A stretch of DNA of 64,000 bases from Zygnema cylindricum (lineage: Eukaryota > Streptophyta > Zygnematophyceae > Zygnematales > Zygnemataceae), in contig JBBHKE010002736.1 in NCBI GenBank assembly GCA_037447655.1, positions 68,293 to 132,292 on the forward strand, read 5' to 3'. The notes under the pieces are model-generated. The model was not told the origin of the DNA. It ran no database searches and worked only from the letters and a program-made list of their open reading frames with translations. Positions 54,708 to 64,000 of the stretch are shown here, piece by piece. Every line of letters starts with the position of its first letter. The stretch's first letter is position 1. Made by a program: the position numbers and the translations under genes.

Positions 54708-55657
54708 TACCCTCCAAGTTTGGTTTTAAAGACCCACTTTGCATCAATAGACTTTTTCTCCTCCGGTAATTTCACTTCCTCAAAAGTTTGATCATCAACC
54801 ACCGACTTAAACTCTTTCTCCCACGCCGGTTTCCACTTACTCTCCCAATCAACCGACCCCCTAGCCTCGACATAAGATTGAGGGTCGCCGGTCATATTCT
54901 CCGTAAGTGATTGCTACAAAAGAAACTCCGTCTCCATAGCATCGTAAAGAAAATAATGCGAATTCGATGCATTTTCCCCTTTTCGATCGTAAGTGAGTTT
55001 CTCCGGTTTCTTCCCCTTTGTAATCCAAGAGCTCCTCCTAATAACTTGCTCCTCCTCTTTTACCTCTTTCTCTTCCTCGGATTCAATTTCAATTTCCTTC
55101 TCACTCGATTTAGAAATCAATTTAGAACTTTGAGATTTTCGAATGTTCGAAGGCACTCGGGAATCCAAAGATCCATTACTCTTACTTTCAAATTCAATTT
55201 CAACCGATTTCTTCAAATTCTTTTTCTTAATTTTCTCATTCGATTCCATATCGGATTCCGAATCCCCAATGAACGGAAAACTCTCAATTTCACTCTCCTC
55301 ATAAAAATCCAAATTTTCTTTAAATTTCCCAACGGAATTCATGGCGGATTTGAGATCCTCATGAAAATGCACATTCCGAGATTCCTCGACGGTGTGACGA
55401 GCCCGATCATATACTCGGTATAAACTCCCTTTCGCACTATATCCAATAAAAATTCCGAGCCAACTCCTTGGTGCAAATTTCCCCTTCCTGTTAATTGATT
55501 CCACATAAACCGTAGCTTGCCATCCCGAAATTCTCAAATGATGAACCGTGGGTTTTCTACCACTCCATAACTCCTCCGGTGTTTTACTTCCGAAAACCGA
55601 AGTGAGTCTTCGGTTACAAATATAATTCGTCGTAAGAATTGCATCTCCCCACAAAAA
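54708..55657 (-). pseudogene. R11 integrase C-terminus and linker
   Basis: WGDAILTTNYICNRRLTSVFG, TPEELWSGRKPTVHHLRI, SWLGIFIGYSAKGSLYRVYD, then a long acidic/Ser-rich linker and the RT start (VDWESKWKPAWEKEF). A TAG follows ETEFLL. The integrase core is absent: sequence stops at CCCCACAAAAA (55657) where the R9 LTR begins. Confidence 0.9.
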
Positions 55658-56959
55658 TGTTGATATTTGAGTATTTTCTAGGTCTTTATAGAAAAAGAGC
55701 AAAGGCAGTCTGTCCCTAACTCCCTTCTCCAAGCCCCCACACTAGTTGTAGTCACTGAAGGCTTGATAGGGAGCTAGAGCCATGGCTTCCTAAAGCTCAC
55801 TAGAGAAGACAGGGGGTGTATTAGATTGATTTACCAAAAGTTAATTGACGGACCCAGGAATTCATCTTGGTACCTGCCGTCCGTCAAGGCTTGATAGGGA
55901 GCTAGAACCATGGCTGCCTAAAGCTCACTAGAGAAGACGGGGGGTGTATTAGATTGATTTACCAAAAGTTAATTGACGGACCCAGGAATTGATCCTGGTA
56001 TCTGCCGTCTGTCAATTTTCATTAGTTGTTAGCTCTAACCGTTATGTCTAAGACACATATTACGATATATAGGGTTTGATAAATATATAAATCGTCACAT
56101 GTAGATTAATTCGTTTAACGGCGAATAGATACTTAATGCATAGATACAGTTTGATTTAGTACAAAGTACGGTATAGGGACAGAATGGATACTGCGCATTT
56201 GTTTCGATAGCAAAACAAATACCGCGCGTCTAATTTCAGCGGCTAGGATTATAGCCGGTTTTGATCGGACGGCCACGATAGGCGCCGCGATCACGGAAAA
56301 GGTACTTTTGGCGTTTTACTGTCTTTGCCACGTCAGATGACACGTGGCGTGATAACATTAGACTACGGGAATTCTGGAGATTACAGGAACTAATCATGAT
56401 TTGACACGTGTCGACATTTTGGCCATGTCGTACAATGGCCGTACAGAAAGTACATCAACACCTGTACTTTTCTGTACGACACAGTAATTTGATTGGTGCA
56501 GTAATTCAGTAGATAGAGTTTTAGAGGGGGAATAGGACTTAGAAAATTTTGGGTAGGTAGCTAACTCTCCTAGAGAGCACCTTGTATAAATGGCAAATTT
56601 TGGCCAGCCATAACTATCAATTTACTTGACCATTTTCAGTGATTCTTTTTGCTGCGGACTCAGGGGAGTCCAAGCTACACAGGGGTGTAGTCGGTCGGAG
56701 TTTTTGCCTGCCAGGGTGGTTGAATTTATAAGGGAAAGTCAAAGTGGGTGAATGTGTCCAAAACTCATATTCTAACTTTGCATTCTGTGGTGGAACTGAG
56801 CACACAAAAAGTCTTATTTCACAGGGGTGAAACTATAATGGGTCTTTGATTGTCAAGGGGTCGGTCATTTGGGTTTATATCAACTTGGAGTCGGCACTAT
56901 CTAGATAAGCTTCTTTTGGATCTGCGATTTTTGTGGGCAATGGAGCACACAGAGTATCA
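55658..56959 (+). mobile_element. R9 5' LTR
   Basis: 1302 bp, TGTTGATATTTGAG to AGAGTATCA. It includes a 128-bp tandem duplication (55758-55885, 55886-56013) absent from R9's 3' LTR but present in R12. Also ATTTGTTTCG hairpin (56208), ACACGTGGC and ACACGTGTC sites near 56340 and 56412, GTAC cluster (56427-56480), TATA (GTATAAATGG, 56583) and gag ATG at 56940. Confidence 0.93.
56656..56690 (+). ncRNA. Twin stem-loops in LTR leader RNA
   Basis: GGACTC-AGGG-GAGTCC (56656-56671) and CTACAC-AGGG-GTGTAG (56675-56690), about 75-105 nt after the TATA box and so in the transcribed leader. Other LTRs keep pairing with changed bases (CTTCAC/GTGAAG in R3; CCTCAC/GTGAGG in R1/R0). Cis-acting RNA structure, role unknown. 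Confidence 0.7.
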
Positions 56960-58927
56960 GGTTATGGGCCCACCATCTAGGGTGCCTATGTTCGATGGAA
57001 AAGACTTCACTTATTGGGAGTTTACTATGGAGGGATTGCTTTTTGAGAAGCACTTATGGGGAATTGTTACGGGACAAGTGAGATGTCCACCACCTGGCTT
57101 TGTAGGAGCTTACTATGGAGAATCATCTGAGGCTGCCCAGAATATCAACCACAGTTCAGATGCAACGGAAGGTGAAGGGAAAAACCGTTCCGTGGATGGG
57201 GAAAAATGGGAGAAGGGAAAAGGAACACCGATGGTGAGGGGAGCTAAGCTCTCGACTATGGTTCCATTTGTAGGGATTAAAACTAAAAAAATGACAGAAA
57301 AATATGGGAATACAAAAACACTATAGCAAAGCATCTCATACTTAGAAACTTGTCTAAGTCCATAGCTATCACTCTTATAAACTTAATGAAGTCTTCAGAG
57401 ATATGGGAAGCACTAAGTCAGATTTATAAGAGTGAGACTATTCAGAGGCAGCAATTAGTAAACGAAGAAATAGATGCCTATGTTTATAAAGGCGGTAGCA
57501 TGATAGAGTTTTGCAATGATATTGTCGCGCTATATGTTAAGCTTGCTAGTGCGGGATATGTAGAATCTGAGGAGAGGAAGAGTAATACACTACTGATGAA
57601 ACTCCCAGATGAGTACGAAAACATCATTTGTCATATGTAGGCAATGGATGGCTCCTCATGGACTTGGAGCTTTACCATGGGGATAATTCTTGTGAGGGAA
57701 AGCACTTTGGAGCTTCGTAGGGGAAGTGACAGGGTGAATGAATTTACAGCTGGTGGTGATTGGCGGAAGCGTGATGAGAGGAACGACGGTTACGAGCGGA
57801 AAAGTGATAAGAGGCACGGTGGTGACGAGCGGAAGCATGATAAGAGGAACAAAGGTGACGAGCGAAAGCGTGATGAGAGGAAGAAAGACAAAGGTAAACC
57901 TTATCGGAACTTTGGTGGAAAGAGAGGGAGAGGAAAAGAAAGGGGAGCTTTGAAAAAGGGGGTTTGCTTCTTTTGAAGGGAACCGGGTCATTATATGGAG
58001 GAATGCCCTTGTTTGGAAAAACTTAGGATCTGGAATGTGGATGAGGAGGAAGAAGGGGAAGAGGAGAAAGAGGATGAAGATATCTTAGAGCTTCTCCGGA
58101 TTAGTAATATAGGGAAGAGAGAAAAGCACACAGAAATTCCACGAAAGCAACAGTGTGCTTTTGGAGGTATAAGGGAAGTAAAGAGAGATGAGGTACTTGA
58201 GGATGTCGAGGAGTGTAGAGTGTATGACTTAGAAATGAGAAAGTCAGATCTAGGATCCATAAGTGAAAACAGGAAAGATAAAATTAATGAGGATAATTTT
58301 ATAGATAATAGGGAAACAGAAAACTGGTCGGAAAGGGACACTTCAACGGATTCCGAGGAAAGGGGAGAAGTGAAACTCGAAGAGGTTTTAAAGAATACGG
58401 GAGAAGAGAAATATTTGATTAAAGGTTTAGGGGAGAAGAAATATTTATTGGGAATTAAATTAGAAAGTAATAGTGGAAAGAATTCCATGGGAGAGAGTGA
58501 GGGAAGTTCAGAAAATGGGGTAATTATCATGGATAAAAATATGAGTACGAAAGGTGTAGATCTTATGAGGAACTTAGTGGGGACTAGTATTATTTGGGAA
58601 TATTTAGGGGTGGATGGATTTGACATCACTACTTGGTGTGATGTCACTTGTGAAGATGTGCCTGTAAAAGGGTTATCATCCGGATATGTGTTGCAGGTTG
58701 GGGATGGAGCTGACTGTTGGAAATGCAAAAGGGAAAGTAGATTCAAGTTGGATGAAAAGGGGAAGAGGTGGATAAAATCTTTGATCGGATTTATGATAAG
58801 TGAGGTGATAAATGAAATGTGTGATGCAATTATTATTTCAGTTCATCTAATACATTGTTTTAAATACGAGAGTATTTTTCTTAAGTTTTATAAAAGGAAA
58901 ATAAAAAGAAAAAGAAAAAGGAAATAG
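56940..58927 (+). pseudogene. R9 non-autonomous gag/RNase H-relic ORF
   Basis: Same protein as in R7, broken by one frameshift (near 57285), a TAG (57638-57640) and a TGA replacing the second CCHC cysteine (57974). N-terminus MEHTEYQVMGPPSRVP. The basic DERK repeats are expanded (57760-57890). RT relic IKGLGEKKYLLGIKLES. The RNase H relic is longer than in R7: GSSENGVIIMDKNMS matches GSEGS.EKGVIVLDEELS of R6, and DITTWCDVTCEDVPVKGLSSGYVLQVGDGADCWKCK matches DITTWSDASYGDAP..CTSGYVLYVGDRNCCWSSK. It ends in the basic tail KRKIKRKRKRK. Confidence 0.9.
56960..56972 (+). promoter_or_regulatory. R9 primer-binding site
   Basis: Perfect GGTTATGGGCCCA directly after the LTR. Confidence 0.87.
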
Positions 58928-58977
58928 GGGAAAGAGTGTTTGTTTATTTGTTTGTAAGAGTTGAAAAATTAGACTAG

Positions 58978-58990
58978 AAAATAAGGGGAG
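58978..58990 (+). promoter_or_regulatory. R9 polypurine tract
   Basis: AAAATAAGGGGAG before the 3' LTR at 58991. Confidence 0.9.
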
Positions 58991-60163
58991 TGTTGATATT
59001 TGAGTATTTTCTAGGTCTTTACAGAAAAAGAGCAAATGCAGTCTGTCCGTGACTCCCTTCTCCAAGCCCCCACACTTTTTGTAGTCACTGAAGGCTTGAT
59101 AGGGAGCTAGAGCCATGGCTGCCTAAAGCTCACTAGAGAAGACAGGGGGTGTATTAGATTGATTTACCAAAAGTTAATTGACGGACCCAGAAATTGATCC
59201 TGGTACCTGCCGTCCGTCAATTTTCATTAGCTGTTAGCTCTAACCGTTAGGTCTAAGACACATATTACGATATATAGGGTTTGATAAATATATAAATCGT
59301 CACATGTAGATTAATTTGTTTAACGGCGAATAGATACTTAGTGCATGGATACAGTTTGATTTAGTACAAAGTACGGTATAGGGACAGAATGGATACTGCG
59401 CATTTGTTTCGATAGCGAAACAAATACCGCGCGTCGAATTTCAGCGGCTAGGATTATAGCCGGTTTTGATTGGACGGTCGCGATAGGCAACGCGATCACG
59501 GAAAAGGTACTTTTGGCGTTTTACGGTCTTTGCCACGTCAGATGACACGTGGCGTGATAACATTAGATTACAGAAATTTTGGAGATTACAGGAACTAATC
59601 CTGATTTGACACGTGTCGACATTTTGGCCATGTCGTACAATGGCCGTACAGAAAGTACACCGGAATCTGTTCCTTTCTGTACAACACAGTAATTTGATTG
59701 GTGTCGTACTTCAATAGATAGAGTTTTAGAGGGGGAATAGGACTTAGAAAATTTTGGGTAGGTAGCTGCCTCTCCTAGAGAGCACCTTGTATAATAGCAA
59801 ACTTTGGTCAGCCATAACTATCAATTTACTTAACCATTTTCAGTGATTCTTTTTGCTGCGGACTCAAGAGAGTCCACAGTACACAGGGGTGTAGTCGGTC
59901 AGAGTTTTTGCTTGCCAGGGTGGCTGCATTTATAAGGGAAAGTCAAAGTGGGTGAATGTTTCCAAAACGCATATTCTAACTTTGCATTCTGTGGTGGAAC
60001 TGAGCACACAAAAAGTCTTATTTCACAGGGGTGAAACTATAAGGGGTCTTTGATTGTCAAGGGGTCGGTCATTTGGGTTTATATCAACTTGGAGTCGCCA
60101 CTATCTAGATAAGCTTCTTTTGGATCTGCAATTTCTGTGGGCAATGGAGCACACATAGTTTGT
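58991..60163 (+). mobile_element. R9 3' LTR
   Basis: Lacks the 128-bp duplication of the 5' LTR. Perfect 11-bp inverted repeat AATTGACGGAC/GTCCGTCAATT (59176-59222) around the antisense tRNA-like B-box. ATTTGTTTCG/CGAAACAAAT hairpin at 59402-59425. bZIP sites ACACGTGGC (59545) and ACACGTGTC (59609). Its end is fuzzy (about 60155-60163) where R11b begins; no target duplication with the left flank. Confidence 0.88.
59176..59222 (-). other. tRNA-like hairpin, antisense in LTR
   Basis: Outer stem of 11 bp (AATTGACGGAC/GTCCGTCAATT) with a B-box-like loop region, followed on the minus strand by CTTTTGG, a short Pol III-type T run. Confidence 0.5.
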
Positions 60164-60580
60164 CATTCGGTTCCACATCGGATTCCGAATCCCCAATAAA
60201 CGGAAAAATCTCAATTTCACTCTCCTCATAAAAATCCAAATTTTCTTTAAATTTCTCAACGGAATTCATGGCGGATTTGAGATCCTCATGAAAATCCACA
60301 TTCCGAGATTCCTCGACGGTGTGACGAGCCCGATCATATACTCGGTATAAACTCCCTTTTGCACTATATCCAATAAAAATTCCGAGCCAACTCCTTGGTG
60401 CAAATTTCCCCTTCGTCTTAATTGATTCCACATAAAACGTAGCATGACATCCCCAAATTCTCAAATAATGAACCGTGGGCTTTCTACCACTCCATAACTC
60501 CTCCGGTGTTTTACTTCCGAAAACCGAAGTGAGTCTTGGTTACAAATATAATTTGCTGTAAGAATTGCATCTCCCCACAA
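60164..60580 (-). pseudogene. Extra R11-type integrase/linker fragment
   Basis: Third copy of the integrase C-terminus (SWLGIFIGYSAKGSLYRVYD, then the acidic linker), ending at the same CCCCACAAAAA break as R11 and R11b. An 18-bp filler (60581-60598) joins it to RNase H. Confidence 0.85.
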
Positions 60581-60598
60581 AAACATCTCTCGTCCAGA

Positions 60599-61260
60599 GC
60601 TAATACAATCTCATTTGCCGTAGCCAAATCTCTTTCAAAATGCCATTGGATCCTAATGTGTTTCGTTCTCTTGTGAAACACAAGATTTTTCGCCAAAGCC
60701 ATTGAACTCATGCTGTCAGAATATATCGTCATACAACCAATAGGAATGCTTATTTGACGTAACATCTCCTTAATCCAAATCGAAGCCTTAGTTGTATGTC
60801 ACGCAACCATATACTCAGATTTTGTGGAACTCAACGCAACTGTAGGTTGTAGCCTTGAACTCCACGATATCGCAGCTCCTCCAAAAATAAATGCATATCC
60901 TGACGTGGACTTACTTGAATCAAAATCGCCGCCCCAATCCGCGTCACAATACCCAACACACTCCAAAGAAATTTTGTCAGAAGTAAACAAAAGTCCAAGA
61001 TCAATCGTACCAACCAAGTATCGAAAGATATGTCCTACGGCCTCTTAGTGTGCTTTCTTTGGATTGTGACAATAACGGCTGACGATGGAAACCGCGGCCG
61101 AAATATCTGGACGAGTACAACCGGTAAGGTACATAAGTGAACCAACTGCTTCTCGATATGGTACGTCGATAGAATCCTCCTCTTCAAACTTACGAGTGTG
61201 TAGGTTTGCATCCAACGGTGTAGAAAGCGGTTTCGCGTCAGACATGCCGAATCTCTCCAA
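60599..61260 (-). pseudogene. R11b RNase H
   Basis: GMSDAKPLSTPLDANLHTR, GSLMYLTGCTRPDISAAVSIVSRY, then a stop, RYLVGTIDLGLLF, GYCDADWGGD (Asp), STKSEYMVA (Glu) then a stop, MTIYSDSMSSMALAKN (Asp) and KHIRIQWHFERDLATANEIVL. The catalytic acids are intact but stops interrupt. This region is deleted in R11. Confidence 0.9.
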
Positions 61261-61854
61261 AATCTCCTAACAATATTGAGCTTGACTCAATTTAATGTTC
61301 CCCTCCTTGTCACATATCACTTCAATCCCCGAAATATATCGTACCTCTCCAAGATCTATTAATTTGAAATGTAAACCAAGGTAACGTTTCAACTCACTAA
61401 TGCGCTCCAACTTGTCGCATGCCATCAAGAAATCATCCACATAAAAGGAAAAGATGATTTGGTCAACTCTTTCACCTTTCACGTAAATTCCAGAATCGGA
61501 CGTAATCCGTACAAATCCAAACTTCAATAGTACTTGATGAAGTCTTAAATACCAAGTGCTTGGTGCTTGTTTCAAACCATATAATGACTTTTGCAAACGC
61601 CATACATTTCCTCCCTGCAAAGGAGAGACACCTTCCGGTACCTTCATATATACCTCTATCTCCAACTCACCATTTAAAAACGCGGTTTCAACGTCCATTT
61701 GATGGACGTGCTTCTTCCCCATCGCTGCAATTGTAATTATAATCTGTAGTGGGTCAAACTTCACCACGGGAGCATAAGTCTCCTTAAAATTGATTCCCTC
61801 ATGTTGTTGGAACCCCTTACACACAAGCCTTGCCTTATACTTAATTATTTCACC
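61261..61854 (-). pseudogene. R11b reverse transcriptase
   Basis: Near-identical to R11 RT (YVDDFLMACD intact), contiguous with RNase H. It shares the TAG after KTKLGG with R11. Confidence 0.92.
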
Positions 61855-62805
61855 CTACCCTCCAAGTTTGGTTTTAAAGACCCACTTTGCATCAATAGAC
61901 TTTTTCTCCTCCGGTAATTTCACTTCCTCAAAAGTTTGATCATCAACCACCGACTTAAACTCTTTCTCCCACGCCGGTTTCCACTTACTCTCCCAATCAA
62001 CCGACCCCCTAGCCTCGACATAAGATTGAGGGTCGCCGGTCATATTCTCCGTAAGTGATTGCTACAAAAGAAACTCCGTCTCCATAGCATCGTAAAGAAA
62101 ATAATGCGAATTCGATGCATTTTCCCCTTTTCGATCGTAAGTGAGTTTCTCCGGTTTCTTCCCCTTTGTAATCCAAGAGCTCCTCCTAATAACTTGCTCC
62201 TCCTCTTTTACCTCTTTCTCTTCCTCGGATTCAATTTCAATTTCCTTCTCACTCGATTTAGAAATCAATTTAGAACTTTGAGATTTCCGAATGTTCGAAG
62301 GCACTCGGGAATCCAAAGATCCATTACTCTTACTTTCAAATTCAATTTCAACCGATTTCTTCAAATTCTTTTTCTTAATTTTCTCATTCGATTCCATATC
62401 GGATTCCGAATCCCCAATGAACGGAAAACTCTCAATTTCACTCTCCTCATAAAAATCCAAATTTTCTTTAAATTTCCCAACGGAATTCATGGCGGATTTG
62501 AGATCCTCATGAAAATCCACATTCCGAGATTCCTCGACGGTGTGACGAGACCGATCATATACTCGGTATTAACTCCCTTTCGCACTATATCCAATAAAAA
62601 TTCCGAGCCAACTCCTTGGTGCAAATTTCCCCTTCCTCTTAATTGATTCCACATAAACCTTAGCTTGACATCCCAAAATTCTCAAATGATGACCCGTGGG
62701 CTTTCTACCACTCCATAACTCCTCCGGTGTTTTACTTCCGAAAACCGAAGTGAGTCTTCGGTTACAAATATAATTCGCCGTAAGAATTGCATCTCCCCAC
62801 AAAAA
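61855..62805 (-). pseudogene. R11b integrase C-terminus and linker
   Basis: Near-identical to 54708-55657, including the TAG after ETEFLL and the CCCCACAAAAA end at 62805. One extra stop lies after the YSAKGS block. Confidence 0.92.
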
Positions 62806-64000
62806 TGTTTATATTTGAGTATTTTCTAGGTCTTTATAGAAAAAGAGCAAAGGCAGTCTGTCCTTGACTCCCTTCTCCAAGCTCCCACACTAGTTGTATT
62901 CACTGAAGGCTTCATAGGGAGCTAGAGCTATGGCTGCCTAAAGCTCACTAGAGAAGACACGGGGTGTATTAGATTGATTTACCAAAAGTTAATTGACGGA
63001 CCCAGGAATTCATCTTGGTACCTCCCGTCCATCAAGGCTTGAAAGGGAGCTAGAGCCATGGCTGCATAAAACTCACTAGAGAAGACAGGGGGTGTATTAG
63101 ATTGATTTACCAAAAGTTAATTGACGGACACAGCAATTGATCGTGGTACCTGCCGTCCGTCAATTTTCATTAGTTGTTGGCTCTAACCGTTAGGTCTAAG
63201 ACACATATTACGATATATAGGGTTTGATAAATATATAAATCGTCACATGTACATTAATCCGTTTCACGGCGAATAGATACTTAATGCATAGATACAGTTT
63301 GATTTAGTACAAAGTACTGTATAGGGACAGAACGGATACTGCGCATTTGTTTCGATAGCAAAAAAAATACCGGGCGTCGAATTTCAGCGGCTAGGATTAT
63401 AGCCGGTTTTGATCGGATGGCCGCGATAGGCGCCGCGATCACGGAAAAGGTACTTTTGGCGTTTTACGGTCTTTGCCACGTCAGATGACACGTGGCGTGA
63501 TAACATTGGATTACGGGAATTCTGAGATTACAGGAACTAATCCTGATTTGACACGTGTCGACATTTTGGCTATGTCGTACAATGGCCGTACAGAAAGTAC
63601 ATCAACACCTGTACTTTTCTGTACGACACAGTAATTTGATTAGTGTCGTACTTCAGTAGATAGAGTTTTAGAGGGGAAATAAGACTTAAAAAAATTTGGG
63701 TAGGTAGCTAACTCTCCCAAAGAGCACCTTGTATAAATCGCAAACTTTGGCCAGCCATAACTATCAATTTACTTGACCATTTTCAGTGATTCTTTTTGCT
63801 GCGGACTCACGGGAGTCCAGGCTACACAAGGGTGTAGTTGGTCAGAGTTTTTGCCTGCCAGGGTGGTCGAATTTATAAGGGAAATTCAAAGTGGGTGAAT
63901 GTGTCCAAAACTCATATTCTAACTTTGCATTCTGTGGTGGAACTGAGCACACAAAAAGTCTTATTTCACAGGGGTGAAACTATAATGGGTGTCTGATTGT
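62806..64000 (+). mobile_element. R12 LTR, copy of the R9 5' LTR, cut by window end
   Basis: TGTTTATATTTGAG start. Carries the same 128-bp tandem duplication (62906-63033, 63034-63161) as the R9 5' LTR, G-boxes near 63490 and 63552, TATA (GTATAAATCG, 63731) and the twin hairpins (63800-63836). Confidence 0.92.

Larger units (their letters stand above)
54112..56850. repeat. Segmental duplication, copy 1
   Basis: Collinear and nearly identical to 61260-63998 at a constant offset of 7148 bp, across R11 pol, its LTR junction and the R9 5' LTR. Confidence 0.92.
61260..63998. repeat. Segmental duplication, copy 2
   Basis: Partner of 54112-56850, running to the window edge. Confidence 0.92.

Noticed and set aside
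62059-62646. 195-codon plus-strand ORF, also at 54911-55423
   Set aside because: Antisense shadow of the acidic/Ser-rich integrase-RT linker. It repeats because the region is duplicated, not because it is conserved.

Overview
Organism and overall character. The window looks like land-plant nuclear DNA. Intact bacterial-style genes are absent. There is one spliced gene relic with GT-AG introns, and nearly everything else is LTR retrotransposon, mostly Ty1/copia plus one chromodomain Ty3/gypsy element. I also see a hAT-type MITE, long microsatellites, and LTRs carrying ABRE/G-box (ACACGTGGC), GTAC and W-box motifs. I cannot name the species. Almost every coding region is broken. The exception is a 625-codon ORF at 25839-27716 (-).

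Region 1, 1-41022: one nested retrotransposon mass. The oldest readable layer is a copia element on the - strand, called HC here (7264-8926, 19588-22200, 40809-41022). Inserted into it are: LTR S2 (5221-7263), itself carrying a hAT MITE (6028-6861) and next to a tandem pair of elements R0/R1 (1-5220), R1 being cut by solo LTR S1 (3248-4214); element R4 (+, 8927-19587), whose 5' LTR is cut by element R3 (-, 9182-15627); and element R6 (+, 22201-40803, target duplication CTCAG), cut by R7 (-, 24639-29044) and by the gypsy element R8 (-, 29243-36859).

These copia elements share an unusual layout. The LTR carries the gag start codon exactly 20 nt before its 3' end. The next bases, GGTTATGGGCCCA, match the complement of the initiator-tRNA-Met anticodon arm, a half-tRNA primer site of the kind known from Drosophila copia and yeast Ty5. 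R3, R6 and HC are autonomous-type (gag, protease, integrase, RT, RNase H). R1, R4, R7 and R9 are a non-autonomous type in which one long ORF joins gag to shrunken protease, RT and RNase H remnants.

Region 2, 41023-51276: a low-copy island. A duplicated ~550-bp module ending in pyrimidine microsatellites lies upstream of a five-exon short-chain dehydrogenase/reductase (SDR) gene (43254-46857). Its splice sites are intact but two frameshifts break it. AT-rich and simple-sequence DNA follows, then a degenerate 12-bp repeat, a palindromic MITE-like unit, and about 1 kb of GGGA repeats.

Region 3, 51277-64000: a second retrotransposon cluster. R10 (+; LTR, PBS, gag) meets R11 (-; 3' LTR, pol), a different copia family primed by the 3' end of initiator tRNA-Met. 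The non-autonomous R9 follows (55658-60163), then a second copy of the dead R11 pol (R11b) and a second copy of R9's 5' LTR (R12). R11+R9-LTR and R11b+R12 form direct repeats offset by 7148 bp and share the same premature stops, so this was a segmental duplication of already dead DNA.
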